NCBI GenBank assembly: GCA_030248195.1
Contig: JASAND010022855.1
Span: 1-64,000, forward strand
Reading direction: 5' to 3'
Length of the DNA stretch: 64,000 bases
Source of the DNA: Trissonchulus latispiculum
Taxonomy: Eukaryota; Nematoda; Enoplea; Enoplida; Ironidae
How positions within the stretch are numbered: the stretch's first letter is position 1; each line of letters opens with the position of its first letter. A program made the position numbers and the translations under genes. Below are positions 54,176 to 64,000 of the stretch, one piece after another. The notes beneath the pieces are model-generated. The model saw only the letters and a program-made list of their open reading frames with translations, did no database searches and was not told the DNA's origin.

Positions 54176-55505
54176 AGCTTGTATTTACGTTTCTTAATTA
54201 CAGACATGATATATATACTAAATATTACACATTTACACAGTCTCCAACTAAAGAATTGTTTTATAGCGCGGGAAACTGGCGGCCCGAAGAAGTTAACCTA
54301 TTTCGGTGAATTCAATTTTAAAACGTGAGAAAGCTTGCAACTCTTGCTCTCAATTATCACCATTCCAGAATGTTTTGTTCGTGATAATTCAACTGATAAT
54401 TTATGACAACTGAAAAGTTAAAACCAATCTTTTTCTCTCACTATGTATTAGGCAAGGGGAAGACATAAATTTTTGCTGTTACAATTGTAACACTCAGATT
54501 TACCATTCAATATTGTGACAGATGATTCAATAAAATGCCATAAAGATTTCCAATTTTCAGAATTCTTATCTTTATTATAGTCGTTGTGGAAAGAAGGACG
54601 TATTGAGAGGAAACTGCTGAGAATGGACAGATTAACCCATTCTCTGATAAGAATAGAATTAGTACCGTAATCCTATAAAACGGCGTCTGCTACAGTAGGA
54701 GTTCCAATTTTGCATAACAGTTGTGTCAAATAGCCTACTCGTCCTTGGTACGATTATCGCAGTTTAAATTTTACTTGCTGATAATTTGTCGTAAAGCATA
54801 GGCGATAGTTTAATGTTTAACTTATTTTACTCATTTTAGGAGATTTCATTCAATACGCAAATTCGTTAGCCATTGAGCTAAATCTATCCAACTTTTGAAT
54901 CAGCACTAAGTAGTGTATTTGTTTGTCGAGCCGCTCAGCAGGTTAGTCTCAAAAACTCGGGAAAAAGCAAAAAATTGGCGACTTTGGATACTTTGCCATA
55001 AGTGCCATTTTAATGGGGATGAGGGCTAAGCACAGCTTTTAACTGCTTTAATTTACACGATGGCACTTCTAATTTTCTTAGTCCCTATTTCCAAGAAAAT
55101 ACTCATCTATCTTCACAACACCATAAAATTGCACTAGACAAGTGATTTGTTTGCAGACAGCAGGATTAGCAGACTGCTTACTGTACTTGTAATTTTACAC
55201 ACGAATAATAATTTTATTGAAACAGAATGATTGTCGGTTCGCTGACTATTATCAATACTATTTGCCAAATGTATGTCTGTTTCTTGTACTCCGATTCTGT
55301 AAATAATTAAAGCAAAAACAAGTTAATGTTTTTACAGGTTAGATTCGTAATTGTACAGTGATATGTAGGTATGTGATATTAACTCAAATTTTTACACAGT
55401 CTGAGTTTGTGAAAACACGTATTTTTACAACAGATTGCAATCTTTAATTAAAACCTACGATTATATTTTTTCAAAGATTTATTTTTAAAACTTGACAGAC
55501 AAGTT
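54176..55505. other. No gene recognised
   Basis: AT-rich, non-coding by inspection, with no RNA gene or clear repeat. Confidence 0.35.
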
Positions 55506-56013
55506 CTGTCCGGGGACTCCTGCGCAGTTCTATACTTCAGAACAAAATGGGCTAATGATACCAGTTTTCAGCAGCACTGCTTGATTTCTTTCACAATAAT
55601 GCGTTGCATGCAAGCAAAATTTGTCAGTCTATTGTCTATGCTGCATTTCCTTAAAACGGAGAGAAACTTCTTCATTAGCACAGAATTTCAGGTACTGCTT
55701 TTATGGAGGAGTGAAACCTAGCCAGCAGAGACTACAGCTCTGATGTAGTTATTTATATTTCTTGGAAATTTTAGTTTCAATCACACTGTCTGGCTCTGGC
55801 CGTTGTAATTTGAAAAATTTCAGAAAAAATGTGTGGAATACATTAAAAATATTTCTAACATTATGGATTGAGTATTGAATCAGAATAATTGGTTTTCAGA
55901 AAGACACTGTGTTGACTGACTGTTTCTAACTTTAAATTTTATTTAAAGGTTTTAAAATTAGATTTATTGTAAATGTGGCTTTTAATATTAGAAAGAAGTT
56001 AGAAAGAAACATT

Positions 56014-56642
56014 GGGTCTTTCCCATTATCCCCCCCATAGCTTCGTAGAAGTACTGAAGATGTACACTTTAAGGATTGAGTTGAAATTTGGTAGGGGTAG
56101 GTTTTCGGACCTGCTGATTTCAAAAATGCAAAAATTTTAAACTTTTAAAAAATGTTTAAAAATTTTAAAATTTTAGTTTGGTAAGGGGGGACCAAGAGGA
56201 ACCGAAAAATTTTTTGTCTTCGATTTTGCTGATAAGATGTATATAGGGGTTTTCGGGGACGTAGAACACGAATCTGAAATCCGTTTTTCGATCCGGCTTT
56301 TTGTTAGCTCAATATAAGCTAAAGTTCTAAGCTTAAGATGTAAGCTTAGCCTGAGCTAACGAAAAGCTGGATCGAAAAACGGATTTCAGATTCGTGTTCT
56401 ACGACCCCGAAAACCCCTATACACATCTTTTCAGCAAAATCGAAGACAAAACATTTTTCGGTTCCTCTTGGTCCCCCCTTACCAAACTAAAATTTTTAAA
56501 AATTTTTTAAAAGTTTAAAATTTTTGCATTTTTGAAATCAGCAGGTCCGAAAACGTACCCCTACCAAATTTCAACTCAATCCGTCAAAGTGTGCATCTTC
56601 AGTACTTCTACGAAGCTATGGGGGGGATAATGGGAAAGACCC
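56014..56642. mobile_element. Foldback element, GGGTCTT family copy 2
   Basis: Termini GGGTCTTTCCCATTATCCCC and its reverse complement. Two nearly complete inverted arms meet at about 56336. A perfect 8-bp duplication GAAACATT lies at 56006-56013 and 56643-56650. Arm contents (GGGGGGACCAAGAGGAACCG, TCGATTTTGCTGA) match the copy at 2766-3382. Confidence 0.8.
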
Positions 56643-56699
56643 GAAACATTTAATTTATTCCTAAATTTTGGATCTCTAACTATTAATTTAACTAACTTT

Positions 56700-57258
56700 A
56701 ACTATCCCTCCAACTCCTTTGGGGTAAATTGGGGTCATTTGTATTAAAATGAATTTAAAGGTTGGTGAAGGTTACAGAAGTTATCTGGGTGATTTTGACC
56801 TCTCAACAATAAAAATATAAAACAATTTTTCAATTTATAACTAAAATGTTCTAATTAAATATGTCTCGTAAAATAACTTAATAATAATGATAATAATGAA
56901 CTTAAATAATTCATGAAACGTTGAATTTTAAATTCCTTTAAAATTGAAGACTTCAAAATTCCATACTTTAAATCATTTTCTTTGTGGTTATAGATAAATT
57001 AATCAAAAATATGTTGCTTTCAAATCTATCTCAATCTTATCAATGAAATCATTTTCAAAAAGACTTCCTTCAAACAAAATTCAGATGGAAATTTTAAGAA
57101 ACTTTTTCTAAAAACTCAGATTTTTGGAAAGCCCAAAATCTTGCCTTATTCTCAATATTTTCCACATCGATTTTTTCCGAAATTTTGAAATTTCAAATTT
57201 TAATACAGATGACCCCAGTTTAACAATTTACCTCCAAAGGAGTTGGAGAGAAATAGTT
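56700..57258. mobile_element. Miniature element with AACTATCCCTCCAACTCC ends, copy 1
   Basis: The left end AACTATCCCTCCAACTCC and following TTTGGGGTAAATTG are mirrored at 57205-57258. The flanking TTTGGATCTCTA sequence is also inverted on the other side. Related to 59318-59824 through the shared TTATCTGGGTGATT-type block. Confidence 0.6.
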
Positions 57259-57313
57259 CGAGATCCTAGAGATCCAAAATTTAGGAATAAGTTAAATTAA
57301 CTGCTTTCTAATA

Positions 57314-58328
57314 TTTGAAATCTAACTTAACAGTGAATCTATTTTAAAAACCTCAACATAAAATTAAAAGTTAGAAACAGTCAGTCAATACGGTTTCTTT
57401 CTGAAAACCAATTATTCTGATTCAATACTCAAATCAATCAATATTTAATAAGTCAAGTTTTTTATTTAATTATGTCAGAAATATTTTTAATGTATTCCAC
57501 ACATTTTTTCTGGAATTTTCCAATTACAACTGTCAGAGCCAGACAGTGTAATTGAAACTAAAATTTCCAAGAAATATAAATAACTACATCAGAGCTGTAA
57601 TCTCTGCTGGCTAGGTTTCACTCCTCCATAAAAGCAGTACTTGAAATTCTGTGCTAATGGAGAAGTTTCTCTCCGTTTTAAGGAAATGCAGCATAGACAA
57701 TAGACTGACAAATTTTGCATGCATGCAACGCATTAGTGTGCAAGAAAGCAGTGCTGCTGAAAACTGGTGTCATTGGCCTATTTTGTTCGGAAGTATAGAA
57801 CTGTGCAGGAGTCCCCGGACAGTCCGGGGACTCCTGCACAGTTCTATACTTCCGAACAAAATAGGCCAATGACACCAGTTTTCAGCAGCACTGCTTTCTT
57901 GCACACTAATGCGTTGCATGCATGCAAAATTTGTCAGTCTATTGTCTATGCTGCATTTCCTTAAAACGGAGAGAAACTTCTCCATTAGCACAGAATTTCA
58001 AGTACTGCTTTTATGGAGGAGTGAAACCTAGCCAGCAGAGATTACAGCTCTGATGTAGTTATTTATATTTCTTGGAAATTTTAGTTTCAATTACACTGTC
58101 TGGCTCTGACAGTTGTAATTGGAAAATTCCAGAAAAAATGTGTGGAATACATTAAAAATATTTCTGACATAATTAAATAAAAAACTTGACTTATTAAATA
58201 TTGATTGATTTGAGTATTGAATCAGAATAATTGGTTTTCAGAAAGAAACCGTATTGACTGACTGTTTCTAACTTTTAATTTTATGTTGAGGTTTTTAAAA
58301 TAGATTCACTGTTAAGTTAGATTTCAAA
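57314..58328. repeat. Perfect palindrome with 507-bp arms
   Basis: Arms 57314-57820 and 57822-58328 are symmetrical about A57821 with no indel and no mismatch in the stretches compared. The centre is CCCCGGAC-A-GTCCGGGG, that is, two CTGTCCGGGG ends fused head to head. Identical short frames on both strands (57651-57872 and 57770-57991) result from the symmetry. Confidence 0.85.
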
Positions 58329-58400
58329 GTGCTGCTGAAAACTGGTATCATTAGCCCATTTTGTTCTGAAGTATAGAACTGCGCAGGAGTCCCCGGACAG

Positions 58401-59317
58401 ACAAAGTTCCCTTCGTACGGTACAGTCGGAAATGTTTTAAAAAGGGTTTGTGAGAAGATGTACAAATTGTTAAGTGGTGTAAACCAGATACTCGAAAGGT
58501 TTTAGCAGATGGATAATTGTTTCGCTCCTTCTTGTAAATCCATTGTTTTTCTTGAGATCAAGATTTGACTCCACTGGAGACACGAGTTGAGCCAATTCAG
58601 ATGATAAAAGGAAGGACAAGAGATCACAGCTGGAATTCTCCGCCTTTTATCAAAAAGTCTATCTCATTTTCGCCCCTAATTGAACTACTGGACCCATCAA
58701 AATTTCAATAAGTGTGAAATTTTGACACCCATTCTGTTCAGATTTAATTGTGAAATAAAATTAGATTATTATATGTTTGGCGCATGGAAACCCTAAACAT
58801 GACCCTGCAAATGGCCACCTTGTAATAGAGTTAATTTGGCAAAAATTATAGACTTCAGTGAAAATGTTTTCGAAACAGAAGGCAAATAATTGGAAACATT
58901 ACAAGTTCATAATTACATTTCTATAGTGTTTAATTTGATATTTGTGATGCTGTTCATTTGGAATTAAAGTGAGAATTTCACAGTTGATAAAGTAAAAATT
59001 TGTAGTTATTTTGAAGGCCGGTATTTTTGATTATTACATTCAAACTAGTATATTATTTCACAATTTGGGTTCTCGCTTTCATTTTGAATTTGAATTTTTG
59101 AAAAGCTAATTTTTGTATTCCAGGACCAAACAGAATGCTGTTAATAGTTTAACAGAAGGGGTGATGTCTCCTGAACTCCTCCCAACTCAAAATTAGTAAA
59201 ATTCGACCAGTTGCATAAAAATAGTTATGAATACTGTTTGAGGTCATGCTAACTTCATAAAAGTTTTCGATTTAGCAAAACTCTATGTGGATCAAGCAAA
59301 TAATTTCGGATTTCTTT
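58401..59317. other. No gene recognised
   Basis: AT-rich, no coding frame of note, no repeat identified. Confidence 0.35.
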
Positions 59318-59824
59318 AACTATTCCCCCCAACTCGTTTGGGGGGAATAGTTAAATTGGGATCATATGTGTTAAGATGTATTTAAAGGTTGAAATAAAGG
59401 TGATAGAAGTTTATCTGGGTGATTCTGACGTATCTGAATGAAAAATAAAATAATCTTCCAGTTCTTTATGTTCAAATTAAAAATATTTATTTTAAAATCA
59501 TTTATTAGCTCAAGCTAATTCTAAAATTTAGTATGTACAATGAACTAATGCTAACTTAAATAATTCATGAAAATTAAGCATTAAATATTTTTAAAATTCA
59601 AGATTACTTAAATTTAACTTTTTTGAAATTCTTTGAAAATCTAAAGTTTTTATTTACATTTACATACAAATTGATTATAAGCATCTGTTGTCAGTTTGAT
59701 TTTGTGTACATTACACTTGCGGTTACTAAAATAAGAGTAGTTAAATACGTAGTAGTAGTTACGTACAGTTTCCAATTTGGGGGGGGGGGGGAATAGTTAA
59801 ATTGGGTCTTTGGGGGGAATAGTT
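59318..59824. mobile_element. Miniature element with AACTATTCCCCCC ends, copy 2
   Basis: Starts AACTATTCCCCCC and ends GGGGGGAATAGTT. A second GGGGGGAATAGTT directly after the left end makes a 13-bp hairpin. Internal blocks match 56750-56830. A G12 run is at about 59779-59791. Confidence 0.55.
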
Positions 59825-59959
59825 CAAGAGATACTAATTTCCCCCTCCCAAACTATTCAAGTAAACTATTTCTCCCCCAACGCTGTACCTGCCGAAAACT
59901 TGACCTCTGCTCAAACTTTGTGTGAGTGCGTTCCAACACATGTCTCATTGAAGTTAATA

Positions 59960-60450
59960 AAAATTTAAAATTTTAAAAATTTATAGTTTCGTTAAGGGGG
60001 GACCAAATGAAACCAAAAAATTTTTTGTCATCTTGCCAATGCATTGTATATAGGGATTTTCTGTGTCAGAGAACAATGAGCATTTCGTTAGTTAAGTATA
60101 AGTTTGCATCTTAAGCTTACAACTTTAGCTTATCCTGAACTAAGGAAAAGCTGGATCAAAAACGGATTTAGTAATGGACGAACTGATAGCCTTGTAGAAT
60201 ACCTCGGATAAATGCGATTGCAGTAATTCAGTGTCAACAATCCCGATAACAAGCCAAAATTCTAAAATTGCTGACACTATCCCTAACCGGCGAACCGACA
60301 GGGGTGAGTTGGTTGTAAAAAACGGACTACGACACAGAAAACCTTTAAATACCTTTTTTCGGCAAGATCGATGACAAAAATGTTTTGTTTCCCCTTGGTC
60401 CACCCTCAAAAAAAAACATTAAAGTTTAAAATTTAATACCAATCAATCAA
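59960..60450. mobile_element. Diverged GGGTCTT-family foldback, copy 3, split by a SINE
   Basis: The arm sequence TTAAGGGGGGACCAAATGAA and its mirror CCTTGGTCCACCCTC flank a TTAGTTAAGTATAAG / CTTATCCTGAACTAA turn. The SINE fragment at 60169-60316 interrupts it. Confidence 0.5.
60169..60316. mobile_element. SINE fragment, copy 3, with target duplication
   Basis: Reverse-complement relative of the body of the SINE at 5713-6054 (shared GCCGGTTAGGG-, GTGTCAG- and CTACAAGGCTATCAG-like blocks with copies 1 and 2). The flanks AAAAACGGATT (60158-60168) and AAAAACGGACT (60318-60328) are the expected SINE-type target duplication. Confidence 0.65.
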
Positions 60451-62160
60451 GATATGTGTTGGAACGCTCATGGCTATGTTGAGCTAAATTGGTTAAGTTT
60501 TGCAAAAGTTTGCATCAAGTAAACTATCTACCCAATTGAGGCTGGGGGAAACTGTTTGCTTTATTCTTCTATCTTTCTCGATCATCAAAGAGGAACCATG
60601 GGAGATTTAAAATTTTCGATTTTGCTGAGATGTTGAATAAACTTTTTTGTTCTCTTGCTCTCCCCTTAAATAAACATAAAAATTAAAAATTTTAAAATTT
60701 TATTATCACTTTGAAATGCTTTGGAAGCTCGAAAATACATCCTTTCGTAAGTTTCTTCTGAGAAGGGGATCAGTACCCAGCCAATCGGTCTATCCCTAAT
60801 CCCATTTCCTTCTATGTAATCGTCGCCGGGTTCACGGTCTTACGCTTAAGAAATATTTAATATTTGCAAGAAGTTTGTTTTATTAGCAATTTTGTTAGCA
60901 ATTCATCTTGGTTGGGAAAATTAAACAATACTAAATCCTAAATACTAAACATCCATACAAAAACCTTGAGCTTAAATTGCTCTATATATTGTTGAGAAAG
61001 ATACAGTATTGGAAGTTGGCTTATTGCCGAGGTTCGAGAATCTGGGGGATTGTTTATATTCTTGATTTTGATTTTCATAATTTTGAGCAGTGAGAGATAA
61101 GACCCAATATGAGTTTTCATATTTCTGTTTTGTTGCATAGGTGTTTCTTAAAGTTCGCTGATTATTTCTTTTACAACTTTATTTCTTTCAACTTACTTGG
61201 ATTACACCAAATAACGAACACAACCCTGAGCGTGCAATTCCATACACCTCTATCTCGCTGGCTATATCGTAGACACGTAGTTAAGTCAGATTCCTTGAAA
61301 AGGAAGGGAGTTCGATCGAAAGCGACCGGAAAACTCGGGAGGAGGGGGTGATCCGAGATGGGATGGAACGGGATGAACTAAATAAGCTTAGTTGAGCCCA
61401 AGTTGCTTCTGGACCGAATCGTAGTAGGTAGACTGACAGATCTGATCACATGCATGCTTGGGTGAGCGGCTATCCCTCTAAACTCTGATCACACCTAAAA
61501 TTCGCTCACATCCTCTTCACAGCAGGAAATTCCGGAGCTGCCCTGCTCAACCCCTGCGAATTTGTCTCCAAGACTTGTCTGGACTCTAAAGCTGATACGT
61601 ACGGAGTCTAATTATATATTCTTACAAACTTTGATAGAGTCAACTCATAGAGCTTATTATATAACTATTATAAGTCGCTTAATCGCAAAAAATATCATTT
61701 GCTTGGAGTGAGTTATTCTGAAAATAGCTGATTACTAATTTTTCCAGTTTTCTTTTCACTCATTTTAATTTAAATTCTAATACTAAATACATAGCTTTAT
61801 AAGACAACGGGTGGTAATAGCTACTTATTTAGAGGCACTGCTTGATCCAAGCACATAATTGAAAAGGCAAAACGTGTTAAATAAAAATGGGAGCATGGAA
61901 AATAAACCTTAACTAAAAAATTTTATTATGAAAAATGAAAAATTCGCAAATCTTAACCACTTGAGCTCAGATTTGGCAAGGATGTTTCTACAAATTTTTG
62001 ATTGATCTACAAAGTTGCAATTTCTTGAAAATCTAAATTTTTTAATTCTTTAGGAGTGTGCCAAGGGGAGCCAAAAAGTTCTATTGCATGCTAAGGCAGA
62101 CGCACACCTAAGCGTAACTCTCTCAAACATAACCGATTTAGTTCAAATTAGCTATGTATG
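60451..62160. other. No gene recognised
   Basis: AT-rich. 60590-60700 holds a fragment of the GGGTCTT foldback arm (AGGAACC...TCGATTTTGCTGA). Frames at 60938-61138 and 61109-61351 have no recognisable domain. Confidence 0.35.
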
Positions 62161-62164
62161 CATT

Positions 62165-62620
62165 TGACTACATTTCTGATCGATCAGCAGCAAAATTCTA
62201 AAATTTTAAAAATTTTAAATTTTTAAGTTCCAGGGAGGGGCAGGGGACCAAGGGGAACCGAAACATTTTTGTTTTCAATTTTGTTTAAAAGTTGCACAGA
62301 GGGGTTTCTTTCTGGGTCGCCGAACACGAATTTCGATCCAGCTTTTGTTAGCTTGATACAGGCTTACGTTAAGCTCACAACTTTAGCTTGTTTCTAGCTA
62401 ACGAAAAGTTGAATCGAAAAAACGGTTGGCTGGTTTTCAAATTCGTGTTCAGCGACCCAGAAAACCCTTGTACGCAACTTTTTTAAGAAAATTGAAAAAA
62501 ATTTCAATTCCTCTTGGTCTCCCCTTGAAAAACTTAAAAACTCAAAATTTTTAAAATTTTTAGATTTTGCTGCAGATCGATCAGAAATGCATTCAAATGC
62601 ATCCATACCAAATTTGAATC
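62165..62620. mobile_element. Diverged GGGTCTT-family foldback, copy 4
   Basis: Inverted arms 62165-62375 and 62395-62610 share TTTCTGATCGATCAGCAG, GGGACCAAGGGGAACCGAAA and CGAACACGAATTTCGATCC with their mirrors. The terminal GGGTCTT is not preserved. Confidence 0.6.
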
Positions 62621-62984
62621 AATCCGTAGCTTTTTGTTAGCGCAGTAATGAGCTTTTATGTTGAGTTAAAGCTTCAGCTCACACTGAACTAACTAATTTC
62701 GATGGAGTGTTCAGCAAAGTTTCAACAAATTTGGTGACCATAGATTAACACGGGGATGGAGGATCCGAGCCTCCTCACAGTCCGGACAAAGGTACAATCT
62801 TGTCGTCGTTAGGGGCAAGGTGTATAAGGAAAAATGACGGGAAAAAGGTTTTTACCTCAAATTTTTAAAACATCCGGCTTTGCAAGAAGTTTTTAATTGA
62901 TTTTGGGAAATTTTAATACAAATCAGAATTTGGAAATTTTTCCGAAAAACTAATTATTTGTTGAAAATTTTTTGAAAAATTTCT

Positions 62985-63030
62985 GATTATTATTATTATT
63001 ATTAATAATAATAATATTATTATTATTACG
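62985..63030. repeat. (ATT)n/(AAT)n inverted microsatellite
   Basis: ATT repeats run into AAT repeats and back, so the stretch is self-complementary. Confidence 0.8.
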
Positions 63031-63755
63031 TTAATTTTGTTAATTTAGATTAATTGATGCTCATGGGACAAGCCCCTCGAAAATTTGGGTTCAAGGTACA
63101 AGTCCCCTTGAAAATTTAAGCCTCTTCGAAAATGTTTTGGGACAAGCCCCCTCCACCAGAATCCGACCTTATGTTAATGTATGTTGGTGACAATAAAGTT
63201 TTTGATTAACGGAGTGCATCCTGCTTAAATTTCAAAATCTTTCAAAATTTCAAATTTTCACATTTTTAGAAGATCACCTTTTAAACAAGCAACAACTACC
63301 TACCTACCTTGATTCATATGCGCATACCCAAAGGGGGAATTTTATTGATCCGAACCTTCAAATACATTTATTAAACAAATAAATCTATCTTAATAAAATA
63401 AAAGTTTCAAATATTCATGTGCATATTAGCGTTAATTTTGAAGTCAAGTCTTCTTTTTAGATAGCCGTTCACATTCCATCCAATCAAAATTCTGATTAGA
63501 TTAAGCTCCGCCTTTTCCGTGTCCTCGATTTTAACGGAGGTAAAAGATGGTCAAATCGCCGCATGATGTCTTACAAATTACTCTTGTCAATGTAGTACTC
63601 AGTTGTTATGACAGCGTCCCTGTAGGTGGTGCTTTTGAGGACTAATCTGTCTCATCTGTTCCAATAATCTCTGTTTTCAATCCGGCTTATTGAGAGACTG
63701 TGACGCTTTCAACGTCTAAGCTAGAGAGAAACTGTTGTATTCATTTCATTACCAT
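63031..63755. other. Upstream flank of the 63756 frame
   Basis: No gene. It contains repeated GGGACAAGCCCC / CAAGTCCCC words at 63065-63150 and probably the 5' leader of the gene starting at 63756. No convincing TATA box. Confidence 0.35.
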
Positions 63756-64000
63756 ATGGCGGAAATTTTGGACGAAGAAATTGACATTCTGACAACGGAT
63801 GATTCACTGAATCCGATGGCAGATTCGGAAGATCGATCATCCTGTTCCGAACTTTCATCCGGGAAATCCTACAGTCGTCAGTCCGGACGTTTGTCGCCCA
63901 TCGAGCCCTATGTTCGCAAAAATCGACGCGGATCCAAGAAAAACTCGAAACTGTCCAAAATCAAATCCCTAACCGACGAAGAGCAACGATTGCTTCGAGA
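63756..64000 (+). CDS. Start of an uncharacterised, possibly bHLH-type, regulator (cut by window end)
   Basis: Open from ATG for 81 codons to the edge, with codon use unlike the surrounding repeats. The N-terminus is acidic (MAEILDEEIDILTTDD), then serine-rich (residues about 24-40), then basic (VRKNRRGSKKNSKLSKIK), ending SLTDEEQRLLR. Basic sequence followed by a short E/Q/L-rich linker resembles what precedes the DNA-binding basic region in Olig, beta3 and NeuroD-type bHLH factors. The bHLH domain itself would lie beyond the window. I do not assign a gene name. Confidence 0.5.
   Translation, partial: MAEILDEEIDILTTDDSLNPMADSEDRSSCSELSSGKSYSRQSGRLSPIEPYVRKNRRGSKKNSKLSKIKSLTDEEQRLLR

Larger units (their letters stand above)
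55506..58400. mobile_element. Composite inverted element with CTGTCCGGGGACTCC ends
   Basis: The left end (55506-55580) and right end (58329-58400) are inverted copies beginning CTGTCCGGGGACTCCTGCGC. Inside, a diverged copy of the arm (55506-56000), two inserted miniature elements (56014-56642 and 56700-57258) and a perfect palindrome (57314-58328) follow. Flanks GACAAGTT and ACAAAGTT are similar but not a clean duplication. No transposase frame. Confidence 0.65.

Noticed and set aside
57651..57991. Identical frames on both strands around 57821
   Set aside because: A consequence of the perfect palindrome, with no domain.

Overview
The window is from a eukaryote, almost certainly an invertebrate animal. 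The evidence is a 16-exon gene with canonical GT-AG introns and a product of the same length and motif order as metazoan STT3A. The surrounding DNA carries a CR1/Jockey-type LINE, a Penelope-like element, tRNA-derived SINEs and many small DNA transposons. I cannot name the species. Nothing looks prokaryotic.

The one complete conserved gene is STT3A, the catalytic subunit of oligosaccharyltransferase, on the minus strand from 23789 to 12540. All 16 coding exons could be placed and add up to 705 codons plus a stop with consistent splice phases. The last 245 bases of the window (63756-64000, plus strand) begin a second open frame, cut by the window edge. It is serine-rich then basic, and could be the N-terminus of a bHLH-type regulator, but the diagnostic domain is not in view.

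Most of the rest is mobile DNA, often nested. From 1 to 12.5 kb there are an LTR-like repeat, a GC-ended hAT-like element with a perfect 8-bp target duplication (2287-4042), a palindrome with 400-bp arms (4221-5147), a tRNA-derived SINE and a foldback element built from 15-bp tandem repeats. From 23.8 to 39 kb there are hAT-like miniature elements inserted in one another (24696-26709), a LINE reverse transcriptase on the minus strand broken by one stop (27753-29438), and a decayed Penelope-like element (33.8-36.25 kb) interrupted by two later insertions. From 53.8 to 62.6 kb there are foldback and miniature elements, including a perfect 507-bp-arm palindrome at 57314-58328.

The most unusual part is about 39.5-53.3 kb. 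Two diverged, apparently non-coding units of about 6.5 kb lie head to tail. Primary sequence is patchily conserved, but hairpins sit at matching positions and their stems differ by compensatory substitutions. This holds even for a helix whose two strands are 4.5 kb apart in one unit and 3.6 kb apart in the other. Each unit carries a six-box heat-shock-element array at the same place and three copies of a recurring three-stem hairpin motif. I read this as a pair of large, structure-constrained RNAs (or an RNA-based element) that may be heat-inducible. That function is inference; the paired sequences are directly visible.
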